From Cytophagales bacterium (lineage in GTDB: Bacteria > Bacteroidota > Bacteroidia > Cytophagales > Spirosomataceae): a DNA stretch of 64,000 bases. This document shows, in pieces, positions 17,972 to 25,360 of this stretch. Below the pieces are notes generated by a model. The model saw only the letters and a list, made by a program, of their open reading frames with translations, was not told the DNA's origin and did no database searches. The stretch covers positions 1-64,000 of the forward strand of contig RDXN01000043.1 in the NCBI GenBank assembly GCA_004292855.1, in the 5' to 3' direction. Position 1 is the first letter of the stretch. Every line of letters begins with the position of its first letter. Position numbers and translations under genes: made by a program.

Positions 17972-18994
17972 ATGGCAAAGTGCAAACTCGAATACCTCTG
18001 GCTTGACGGATATAAGCCTACGCAAAGCCTACGCTCGAAGACCAAAATTGTAGATGATTTCTCAGGCGAAATAGCCGACGCACCAATGTGGTCGTTCGAT
18101 GGTTCATCAACCGAACAAGCACCCGGTGGTTCGTCGGACTGTTTGTTGAAGCCTGCGTTCGTATGCGTTGATCCCCAGCGTAAGAACGGTTTTCTGGTTA
18201 TGTGCGAAGTGCTGAATGCAGACGGCACACCCCACGAGTCGAATGGTCGTGCTACCATCGACGACGACGACAATGATTTCTGGTTTGGCTTCGAGCAGGA
18301 ATATTTCCTGTGGGATGTGGCTATTGATAAACCGCTGGGCTTCCCTGCTGAAGGTTTCCCATCTCGTCCACAAGGTCCATACTACTGCTCAGTAGGAGCC
18401 ATGAATGCCTATGGCCGTCATATTATTGAAGAACACCTGGATGTTTGTCTGGATGCTGGCCTGAACATCGAGGGAATCAACGCCGAGGTAGCCACCGGGC
18501 AGTGGGAGTTTCAGGGTTTCGCTAAAGGTGCCAAACAAGCTGGCGACGAAATGTGGATTGCCCGCTACTTGCTGGAGCGTATTGGCGAGAAATATAACGT
18601 AGCGATTAACTGGCACTGCAAGCCCCTGGGCGACACCGATTGGAATGGCTCAGGTATGCACGCCAACTTCTCGAACACGGCCCTCCGCACAGCGGGTAGC
18701 AAAGAGGTGTATGATACGATTTGTCAGTCGTTTGCTCCGTTCGTGGCCGAACACATAGCCGTATACGGTGCCGACAACCACATGCGCTTGACGGGTAAGC
18801 ATGAAACACAATCGATTGACCAGTTCTCATACGGCATCTCGGACCGGGGTGCTTCAATCCGTATCCCTATTGCAACGGTTGAGCGGGGTTGGAAAGGCTG
18901 GCTCGAAGATCGTCGGCCAAACTCAGCCGCTGATCCATACAAAGTAGCCTCACGGATTATCAAGACGGTGAAAACTGCTGATGTGCTGGTGTAG
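17972..18994 (+). CDS. Glutamine synthetase, type II (beta-grasp)
   Basis: The 340-residue protein starts MAKCKLEYLWLDGYKPTQSL and shows GSII hallmarks: MWSFDGSSTEQA, FGFEQEYFLWD with metal ligands, GPYYCSVGA, NWHCKPLGDTDWNGSGMH and GISDRGASIRIP. It makes glutamine from glutamate, ammonia and ATP in the cytoplasm. The eukaryotic-like GSII is about 340-370 residues, so length fits. An in-frame start at 17897 exists but would add 25 residues rich in F, K and T with no family similarity. The gene ends at a clear terminator and is followed by an unrelated GSIII with its own promoter, so the cell has two GS classes side by side. Confidence 0.93.
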   Translation: MAKCKLEYLWLDGYKPTQSLRSKTKIVDDFSGEIADAPMWSFDGSSTEQAPGGSSDCLLKPAFVCVDPQRKNGFLVMCEVLNADGTPHESNGRATIDDDDNDFWFGFEQEYFLWDVAIDKPLGFPAEGFPSRPQGPYYCSVGAMNAYGRHIIEEHLDVCLDAGLNIEGINAEVATGQWEFQGFAKGAKQAGDEMWIARYLLERIGEKYNVAINWHCKPLGDTDWNGSGMHANFSNTALRTAGSKEVYDTICQSFAPFVAEHIAVYGADNHMRLTGKHETQSIDQFSYGISDRGASIRIPIATVERGWKGWLEDRRPNSAADPYKVASRIIKTVKTADVLV

Positions 18995-19028
18995 AGGTTA
19001 AGAAATCTGTACTAAATAGTTAGTTCAT

Positions 19029-19058
19029 AACCCGCCTTGTTCGTCAGGGCGGGTTTTT
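19029..19058 (+). terminator. GSII intrinsic terminator
   Basis: AACCCGCC pairs with GGGCGGGTT across a short loop, followed by TTTTTGTTT. It lies 35 bp past the GSII stop and separates it from the GSIII promoter. Confidence 0.88.
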
Positions 19059-19071
19059 GTTTGAAGGGAAG

Positions 19072-19101
19072 TTTGTTTTAGAGCTATAATCAGTAGTTTT
19101 G
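19072..19101 (+). promoter_or_regulatory. GSIII promoter (TTTG-N18-TAGTTTTG)
   Basis: TTTG at 19072-19075, 18 bases, then TAGTTTTG at 19094-19101: one of the best consensus matches in the window. The leader to the ATG at 19190 is about 80 nt and includes CCGCAATCCCCAATCCGCAA, a short repeat-like tract that runs up to the start codon. Confidence 0.7.
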
Positions 19102-19189
19102 AACGTCCGTGGTGATTGGAAGGTAAGACCGAAACCCAACCCACACTGCAACAGCGGACCGTTCCGCAATCCCCAATCCGCAATCCAAT

Positions 19190-21379
19190 ATGTCAAACTA
19201 CCGTTTCAAAGCCCTTGAGATAGCCCAAAATCGCCACGCTATTCCGGTAACGCCCCCGGCAGAGCGCGTTTCTGATTTTTACGGCATCAATACCTTCAAT
19301 AAAGAAACCATGCGGGCGTTACTCTCGCCCGAAGCCTATCTGCGCATCACGGAGGCTATCGACACGGGTGGGAAAATTGAGCGCGACATTGCCGACGAAG
19401 TAGCCAACGCCATGAAATCGTGGGCCGTTTCGCGGGGGGCAACGCATTACACCCACTGGTTTCAACCGCTGACCGGCTCAACCGCCGAGAAACATGATTC
19501 GTTTTTCGATCTGACGAGCGACGGAAAAGCTATTGAAAAGTTCAAAGGCGGTGCCCTGGTGCAGCAGGAACCCGATGCGTCGTCGTTTCCGAGCGGGGGC
19601 CTGCGCAACACGTTCGAGGCTCGGGGCTACACAGGCTGGGACCCTTCGTCGCCCGCGTTTTTGATGGACAACGGGGCCGGTGGCAAAACGCTCTGCATTC
19701 CGTCAGTGTTTATCTCGTACACAGGCGAGGCTCTCGATTATAAAACCCCTTTGCTAAAGGCCCTTGCGTCGCTCGACAAGGCGGCCACTGCCGTTTGCCA
19801 ATACTTCGACCGGAACATCGACAAGGTAACGGCAACCCTCGGCCCGGAGCAGGAATATTTTCTGGTCGACAAAGCCCTGTTCTACGCCCGTCCCGACCTC
19901 GTTATGGCGGGCCGCACGGTGTTCGGGCACTCGCCCGCACGGGGACAACAGCTTGAGGATCACTATTTTGGGTCTATACCGCCCCGCGTCAACGCGTTCA
20001 TGGTCGATTATGAGTTCGAGGCTATGAAACTGGGCATTCCCGTCCGCACGCGCCACAACGAGGTGGCCCCCGGTCAATTTGAGGTGGCCCCTACGTTTGA
20101 GGAAGTCAACCTCTCCATCGACCACAACGCCCTGTTGATGGACCTGATGGAAAAGGTTGCTGAGCGACATGACCTGAAGGTGTTGTTCCACGAAAAACCA
20201 TTTGCGGGCATCAACGGGAGCGGCAAACACAATAACTGGTCGATGAGCACCGACACGGGTGTGAACCTCCTGGGACCGAGCAGCAAACCTAAAGAAACAC
20301 TTCGGTTCATCACATTTCTGGTGAACACGATCAAGGCTGTTCACGACAATGCCGACCTATTGCGGGCGAGTATTGCCTCGGCGGGAAACGAGCATCGGCT
20401 GGGAGCCAACGAGGCTCCTCCGGCCATCATGTCGGTGTTTTTGGGAGAAACCCTCACGAAGGCTCTGGAGGATCTCGAAACCAAAAATGAAATCGCGCTC
20501 AACAAGGGCGACAACGTGTATTACAAGCTGGGCCTAAACCGGATTCCGTCGCTCATCCGCGACAATACCGACCGTAACCGAACCTCGCCATTTGCGTTTA
20601 CGGGCAACAAATTTGAATTCCGGGCGGTGGGCGGTGGGGCCAACTCGGCCTCGACCATGATTGTCTTGAACACGATTGTGGCGGCTCAGTTGCAGCAGTT
20701 TCGAGCCGATCTGGACGTTCGGTTGACCAACGGTGAGAAGAAAGAACTGGCTATTGTCGACATTCTAAAAGGCTACTACAAAGCCTCTAAACGCATTTTG
20801 TTCGAGGGTAATGGCTACTCCGACGAGTGGGTTGCCGAAGCCGAACGCCGGGGCCTGTCGAACATCAAATCGACCCCCGACGCCCTACAGGTGTACCTGA
20901 AACCGGAGTCGATGGAGTTGTTCGAGCGGATGAAGGTCATGGGCCATGCCGAGGTCGAGTCGCGCTACGAGATCGAACTGGAGAAGTACATCAAAAAAGT
21001 GCAGATCGAGTCGCGGGTGATGGGCGACCTCGCCATCAACCACGTTGTGTCGACGGCGATTAAGTATCAAGGGAAACTGGCCGAAACCGCTAAGAACCTG
21101 ATGGACCTGGGCATGACTGCCGAAGCCGAACCGATTAAAGACATTCTCCGTGAGATTTCGACGCGAATTATCATTATTAAGAAGAATGTGGAGGCTATGA
21201 CGGAGGCTCGTAAAAAAGCCAACAACCTAACCGACTCCGCCGAGATGGCCCGGCTCTATGCGACCGAGGTGAAAGATTTCTTCGATGTGATCCGCTACGA
21301 GGTCGATAAGCTCGAACAAATCGTTGACGATGAAGATTGGCCGTTGGTGAAGTACCGCGAGATGCTGTTTGTGAAATGA
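19190..21379 (+). CDS. glnN: Glutamine synthetase, type III
   Basis: The 729-residue length and motifs mark a GSIII: ATLGPEQEYFLVD, RHNEVAPGQFEVAP, GSGKHNNWSMSTDTG, ASAGNEHRLGANEAPPAI and a coiled C-terminal region (about 600-729). It makes glutamine from glutamate and ammonia. GSIII is the usual enzyme in Bacteroidota; having GSII just upstream is an extra isoenzyme, and separate promoters suggest different control. The last base pairs overlap the next gene (ATGA), so GSIII and the M28 peptidase are likely translationally coupled. Confidence 0.95.
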   Translation: MSNYRFKALEIAQNRHAIPVTPPAERVSDFYGINTFNKETMRALLSPEAYLRITEAIDTGGKIERDIADEVANAMKSWAVSRGATHYTHWFQPLTGSTAEKHDSFFDLTSDGKAIEKFKGGALVQQEPDASSFPSGGLRNTFEARGYTGWDPSSPAFLMDNGAGGKTLCIPSVFISYTGEALDYKTPLLKALASLDKAATAVCQYFDRNIDKVTATLGPEQEYFLVDKALFYARPDLVMAGRTVFGHSPARGQQLEDHYFGSIPPRVNAFMVDYEFEAMKLGIPVRTRHNEVAPGQFEVAPTFEEVNLSIDHNALLMDLMEKVAERHDLKVLFHEKPFAGINGSGKHNNWSMSTDTGVNLLGPSSKPKETLRFITFLVNTIKAVHDNADLLRASIASAGNEHRLGANEAPPAIMSVFLGETLTKALEDLETKNEIALNKGDNVYYKLGLNRIPSLIRDNTDRNRTSPFAFTGNKFEFRAVGGGANSASTMIVLNTIVAAQLQQFRADLDVRLTNGEKKELAIVDILKGYYKASKRILFEGNGYSDEWVAEAERRGLSNIKSTPDALQVYLKPESMELFERMKVMGHAEVESRYEIELEKYIKKVQIESRVMGDLAINHVVSTAIKYQGKLAETAKNLMDLGMTAEAEPIKDILREISTRIIIIKKNVEAMTEARKKANNLTDSAEMARLYATEVKDFFDVIRYEVDKLEQIVDDEDWPLVKYREMLFVK

Positions 21380-22524
21380 TACTCAAAGACCTAACCCGCT
21401 TACCGCATCGCGGGGCCACGACGCCCTGCGAACGCGAAGCTGCCGAATTGATCAGCCAACGCCTGCTGGAGATGGACGCCGAGGTGCGCCTGGAGCCGTT
21501 CCGAACGCCCAAAACCTACGTTACGGTGGTGTATTGGCTTATTGGTGGGCTGGTGTTAGGCTTGCTGCTCATTCGGGTGGGGGCGTGGTGGACACCCGCG
21601 CTTGTGTGGACGTATGTGGTGTTGGCGTGGCTGTATTTCAACTGGCGATACTCGCCGGTGGTGCGGTTTCCGGTGCAGCACACGGCGCATAACGTAGTGG
21701 GGCGGTGGCCCGCAACAGCAGGGGAGGGGCCGATCAAAAAACTAATTCTGATGGCCCATTACGATACGGCCCCGGTGTCGGCTCTGTACGGGTCGAGTCA
21801 GCGGACATTTCGTGGGTCGTTGATTTTCTCGCTGTTTCTGATGCTGTTGGCGGCTATTCTGGGGACGATTGAAGCGTTCGGGGCAGGTTGGCCGTGGCTC
21901 ACCTACGCCCGTTACGGATTTATTGCCTATTTTCTACTTCAGGCAGTTACCGGGACCATTGGCTATTACCTGCACGGATTTACCAATGGGGCAAGCGACA
22001 ACGCAACGGGGGTGGTTGCCGCACTCGAAACCGCCGACCGACTCCGACAAGACAAACCCGCCGACGTTGATCTGGAGATCGTACTCACAAGTGCTGAAGA
22101 GTTGGGTATGCTGGGGGCGTATTATTACGTCGAAGCGCACCGAAAGCAATGGCCCGTGGGCAAGACAGCCGCCATTAATTTCGATACGCTGGGGGCGGGT
22201 AAGCTCACCATAATCGAACAAACCGGCACGCTTGAAGTTCTTCGGTATAACAATCTGGCTACCGACACCGCCCGGCAACTGCTGCAAAAAGAACCGTTTA
22301 AGGCAACCGCAAAACTGGGCCGCTGGCATACCGCCGATTTTGACAGCGCGTGGTTTGTGCGCCAAAATATACCCATTTTGTGTCTGTGCGCGTTGGACGA
22401 GAAAGGCGAAATGCCCCGCATCCATCGGCCCGAAGACACCCTCGATAGGGTCGATTTGGCCCCAATGTATCAAGCGGTTGCGTTGGCAGAAGCGGTTTTC
22501 CGGCGATTGTCCGTAGCTTTGTGA
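21376..22524 (+). CDS. M28 family zinc metallopeptidase with membrane helices
   Basis: The 382-residue protein has an M28 aminopeptidase fold split by hydrophobic segments (around residues 50-100 and 150-200). Zinc-ligand motifs are visible: LMAHYDTAP (H and D), ASDNATGVVAALE, LTSAEELGMLGAYYYVE (catalytic and ligand Glu), INFDTLGAG and a late IHRPEDTLDRVD. It probably cleaves N-terminal residues from peptides at the membrane. The start at 21376 overlaps the GSIII stop as ATGA; an in-frame ATG at 21337 would lie deep inside GSIII and lacks family similarity. Its 3' end contains the promoter element of the next gene. Confidence 0.85.
   Translation: MILKDLTRLPHRGATTPCEREAAELISQRLLEMDAEVRLEPFRTPKTYVTVVYWLIGGLVLGLLLIRVGAWWTPALVWTYVVLAWLYFNWRYSPVVRFPVQHTAHNVVGRWPATAGEGPIKKLILMAHYDTAPVSALYGSSQRTFRGSLIFSLFLMLLAAILGTIEAFGAGWPWLTYARYGFIAYFLLQAVTGTIGYYLHGFTNGASDNATGVVAALETADRLRQDKPADVDLEIVLTSAEELGMLGAYYYVEAHRKQWPVGKTAAINFDTLGAGKLTIIEQTGTLEVLRYNNLATDTARQLLQKEPFKATAKLGRWHTADFDSAWFVRQNIPILCLCALDEKGEMPRIHRPEDTLDRVDLAPMYQAVALAEAVFRRLSVAL
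22514..22521 (+). promoter_or_regulatory. -7 element, 6 bp before the acidic protein gene
   Basis: TAGCTTTG inside the end of the M28 gene, then TGAACT, then the ATG at 22528. It could allow separate leaderless expression of the downstream gene. Confidence 0.45.
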
Positions 22525-22527
22525 ACT

Positions 22528-23088
22528 ATGGCAACGAATCAGAACCCGGGCTTCGACCCGAAAGAAATCGAAGAGTTACGCGCCGAGTGCCGCGAAGAGG
22601 GAGGCTCATTTGTGTTGGTCGAAGATCCCGACATCGATATGCTCGAAACGGGTGAGTGCGAACACATCCAATTTGTTGGAAACTATAAAGGCGAAGAGGT
22701 TATCTACGACGCCCTAATCTATACGCTCCGACTGCACCACAGCAGCATGGTGTATGAAATGGCCGTGGGAGAACTCAAAAAGTCGTTTCCTGGCTACGTA
22801 CCCCCCGAAGAGCGCGCACCGAACTATAAAATCAGTCCCGAAGACGAGGAAGAGGCTGAAACAGCTTTAACCGAACTCATCGAGGAGATCGAAGAAACCG
22901 AAGCCATCAAGGTGCAGGAGCATGTTGAAATGGACCTCGAATCAGATTATGGCATCGCGCTCGACGTGTGTCTGAATGTGGAGGAGATCAACGACGAAGT
23001 AATCGAAAATTTCATCGCCACCTTCAACAGCGGCAGTCTCACCCTCGACACCACCCTTTACTCATTCTCCGAAGACGGACAAGAATAG
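22528..23088 (+). CDS. Highly acidic conserved hypothetical protein
   Basis: The 186-residue soluble protein has no signal peptide or membrane segment. It is very acidic, with clusters EDEEEAETALTELIEEIEET and ETGECEHIQF, and a middle segment VIYDALIYTLRLHHSSMVYEMA. I do not recognise a named domain. It starts 3 bp after the M28 gene and precedes the MoxR/VWA pair, with the whole gap to MoxR filled by an inverted repeat. Being on the same strand, it may belong functionally with either side; acidic proteins next to MoxR ATPases could be partners or substrates, but that is speculation. Confidence 0.6.
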   Translation: MATNQNPGFDPKEIEELRAECREEGGSFVLVEDPDIDMLETGECEHIQFVGNYKGEEVIYDALIYTLRLHHSSMVYEMAVGELKKSFPGYVPPEERAPNYKISPEDEEEAETALTELIEEIEETEAIKVQEHVEMDLESDYGIALDVCLNVEEINDEVIENFIATFNSGSLTLDTTLYSFSEDGQE

Positions 23089-23177
23089 AGTAGCAGTAGG
23101 CAGTGGCAATAGGCAGTAGCTGGCGCAAGCAGTGCTGACGCATAAGCCACTGCCTACTGCCTACTGCTACTGCTACT
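23089..23177. repeat. Inverted-repeat element filling an entire intergenic gap
   Basis: The element starts directly after the TAG stop at 23088 and ends directly before the ATG at 23178. The left arm is built from AGTAGCAGTAGGCAGTGGC and AATAGGCAGTAG; the right arm is its complement (CACTGCCTACTGCCTACTGC). Between them is a core GCTGGCGCAAGC-AGT-GCTGACGCATAAGC. Parts of this core recur at 24092 and 53089. Confidence 0.8.
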
Positions 23178-24035
23178 ATGAAATTTACAGGAACCGAAGC
23201 ATACATCGCCACCCGCGAGTTAAGTACGGCTGTTAATGCGGCTGTTCAATTACAGAAACCGCTGCTAATCAAGGGCGAACCCGGCACGGGTAAAACCCTG
23301 TTGGCGTTTGAAGTGGCCCGGTCGCTGGGCAAGCCACTGTATACCTGGCACGTTAAATCGACCACGTCGGCGCAGCAGGGTTTGTACGAATATGACGCTG
23401 TGTCGCGCCTGCGCGATTCACAACTCGCTGACCGGGGCCTCGACTCCGACCGGATCGACGATCTGTCGAACTACATCAAGAAAGGTAAGCTCTGGGAAGC
23501 CTTCGAATCGGACGAGCAGGCGGTATTGCTCATCGACGAGATCGACAAGGCCGATATTGAATTCCCAAACGATTTGTTGCAGGAACTTGACCGGATGGAG
23601 TTCTATTGTTACGAACTCCAGCGGACGATTTCGGCCCGGCACCGGCCTATCGTGATTATCACCTCGAACAATGAGAAAGAACTTCCCGACGCGTTTTTGC
23701 GCCGGTGTTTTTTCCACTACATCCGCTTCCCCGACCGCGACACGATGCAGCAAATTGTGGACGTGCATTTTCCCAATCTGCCGCAAGAACTGATGGCCAA
23801 ATCCCTCTCGGTGTTCTACAGCATCCGCGACGTGAAGGCCCTCAAAAAGAAGCCCTCCACCAGCGAACTCATCGACTGGGTGCGGTTGCTGCTCGTGGCC
23901 GGGGTCTCCCACGACGACCTGAACGATCTCGACGCCCTCAACGAACTGCCGCCCTATTTGGGTGCCCTCCTGAAAAACGAACAGGATTCCGATTTGATGG
24001 TGGCGTTACGTAAACGGGGCGCAAGGCCATATTGA
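23178..24035 (+). CDS. MoxR-type AAA+ ATPase
   Basis: The 285-residue AAA+ protein has Walker A GEPGTGKTLL (about residue 35), Walker B VLLIDEIDKAD, sensor 1 VIITSNNEKELPDAFLRRCFFHY with the arginine finger, and a helical C-terminal lid. The MoxR subfamily works with VWA proteins as a chaperone or metal-insertase. The next gene, 100 bp downstream on the same strand, is such a VWA protein, so the two probably act together as an ATPase/VWA pair. Length is typical. Confidence 0.9.
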   Translation: MKFTGTEAYIATRELSTAVNAAVQLQKPLLIKGEPGTGKTLLAFEVARSLGKPLYTWHVKSTTSAQQGLYEYDAVSRLRDSQLADRGLDSDRIDDLSNYIKKGKLWEAFESDEQAVLLIDEIDKADIEFPNDLLQELDRMEFYCYELQRTISARHRPIVIITSNNEKELPDAFLRRCFFHYIRFPDRDTMQQIVDVHFPNLPQELMAKSLSVFYSIRDVKALKKKPSTSELIDWVRLLLVAGVSHDDLNDLDALNELPPYLGALLKNEQDSDLMVALRKRGARPY

Positions 24036-24037
24036 AT

Positions 24038-24128
24038 GTAGAGACGCAAAATTTTGCGTCTCACCGCCGGATGGTTTTTGTTAACATTGCTGACGCCCCT
24101 GAGACGCAAAGGGTTGCGTCTCTACAAT
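24038..24128. repeat. Inverted-repeat element (GAGACGCAAAATTTTGCGTCTC type)
   Basis: The left half TGTAGAGACGCAAAATTTTG-CGTCTC is itself a palindrome. The right half GAGACGCAAAGGGTTGCG-TCTCTACA is an imperfect palindrome, and the two halves pair with each other. A TTGCTGACGC core lies at 24091-24100. The element fills almost all of the MoxR-VWA gap (100 bp). From memory, GTAGAGACGC-type palindromes are known REP-like repeats in other bacteria. Confidence 0.8.
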
Positions 24129-24135
24129 AGGCCCC

Positions 24136-25338
24136 ATGTTTTTAGATTTCTTTCTCCTCCTTCGTCGCCATCACCTGCCGGTCACGCTGCCGGAATACCT
24201 GACCCTGCTCGATGCCCTGCGGAAGGACGTGGCCGAGCCGACGATTGACGATTTCTATTTCCTGAGCAAAACGGCCCTTGTGAAACACGAGCAGCACCTC
24301 GATCTGTTCGACCGGGTGTTTGGTGAGTATGTGCAGGGGCGCGAATCGGTCCCGGCGGAGGTGCTGCCCGACATCCCGCCCGAATGGCTCAAAGATGCCC
24401 TGATGCGTGAATTGAGCGAAGAAGAAAAAGCTGCTATTGAAGCTGCCGGTGGTTTTGAGGCCCTGTGGGAGCGATTTCGCAAACTCATGGACGAGCAGAA
24501 TGAACGCCATGAGGGGGGCAACAAGTGGATCGGAACTGGGGGGACGTCGCCGTTTGGTGTGGGCGGATATGCGCCCGAAGGTTTCAAAACCGATAAATCT
24601 GCGCCGGGGCAGGGGCAGCGCAGAGCAGCTAAAGTTTGGGAAAACCGCGAGTACAAGAACTACTCCGATGAGGTTGAGCTAAACACGCGCAACATAAAAA
24701 TGGCCCTGCGCCGGTTGCGCATCCTGACCCGCGAGGGAGCCGAAGACGAACTTGACATAGACGGGACCATCGACCGGACAAGCCGCAACGCGGGTATGCT
24801 CGATATTCAAATGCAGGCCACAAAACAAAACCGTGTAAAAGTCCTGATGCTCTTCGACGTGGGTGGCTCGATGGACGACCATATTGATCTGTGCAACCAA
24901 CTGTTCTCGGCGGCCCGGTACCAGTTTAAGCACCTTGAGTTTCTGTATTTTCACAATTGCGTGTATGAGACCCTTTGGAAAGACAACCATCGGCGTAAGG
25001 ACAGAATGCCAACCTGGGAGGTGTTGCACAAATACAACAAGGAGTACAAGGTGATTTTTGTGGGCGATGCCAGCATGTCGCCCTACGAAATAACAACGCC
25101 CAAAGGCAGCGTAGAGCATTACAACCAGGAATCAGGCCTGGTGTGGCTCGACCGGTTCAAGGCGCAATACCCGCATCTGGTATGGTTAAACCCGATGGTT
25201 CCGGCATATTGGCAGTACACGCAGAGCCTCGACATTATTCGCCGGTGGTCGGGTAACCGGATGTTCCCGCTCACGCTGAACGGACTTACGGGGGCCATGA
25301 AAAGCCTGAAAAATCCGAAGGTTACGTTTGAGGGATAA
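24136..25338 (+). CDS. VWA domain protein (CoxE-like), MoxR partner
   Basis: The 400-residue cytoplasmic protein has an N-terminal helical region (1-200; HHLPVTLPEYLTLLDAL) and a C-terminal von Willebrand A/CoxE-like domain. A near-canonical MIDAS motif reads LMLFDVGGSMDDH (DxGxS), followed by YFHNCVYETLW, VIFVGDASMSPYEI and HLVWLNPMVPAYWQYTQSL. Such proteins team with MoxR ATPases; the client here is unknown. An internal Gly-rich stretch GGTSPFGVGGYAPEGF probably forms a flexible linker. Confidence 0.87.
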   Translation: MFLDFFLLLRRHHLPVTLPEYLTLLDALRKDVAEPTIDDFYFLSKTALVKHEQHLDLFDRVFGEYVQGRESVPAEVLPDIPPEWLKDALMRELSEEEKAAIEAAGGFEALWERFRKLMDEQNERHEGGNKWIGTGGTSPFGVGGYAPEGFKTDKSAPGQGQRRAAKVWENREYKNYSDEVELNTRNIKMALRRLRILTREGAEDELDIDGTIDRTSRNAGMLDIQMQATKQNRVKVLMLFDVGGSMDDHIDLCNQLFSAARYQFKHLEFLYFHNCVYETLWKDNHRRKDRMPTWEVLHKYNKEYKVIFVGDASMSPYEITTPKGSVEHYNQESGLVWLDRFKAQYPHLVWLNPMVPAYWQYTQSLDIIRRWSGNRMFPLTLNGLTGAMKSLKNPKVTFEG

Positions 25339-25360
25339 GGTTTGGTTAAGCCAGGGTAAA

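Noticed and set aside
19148-19191. Half element before GSIII (CCGCAATCCCCAATCCGCAA)
   Set aside because: No complementary left arm was found nearby.
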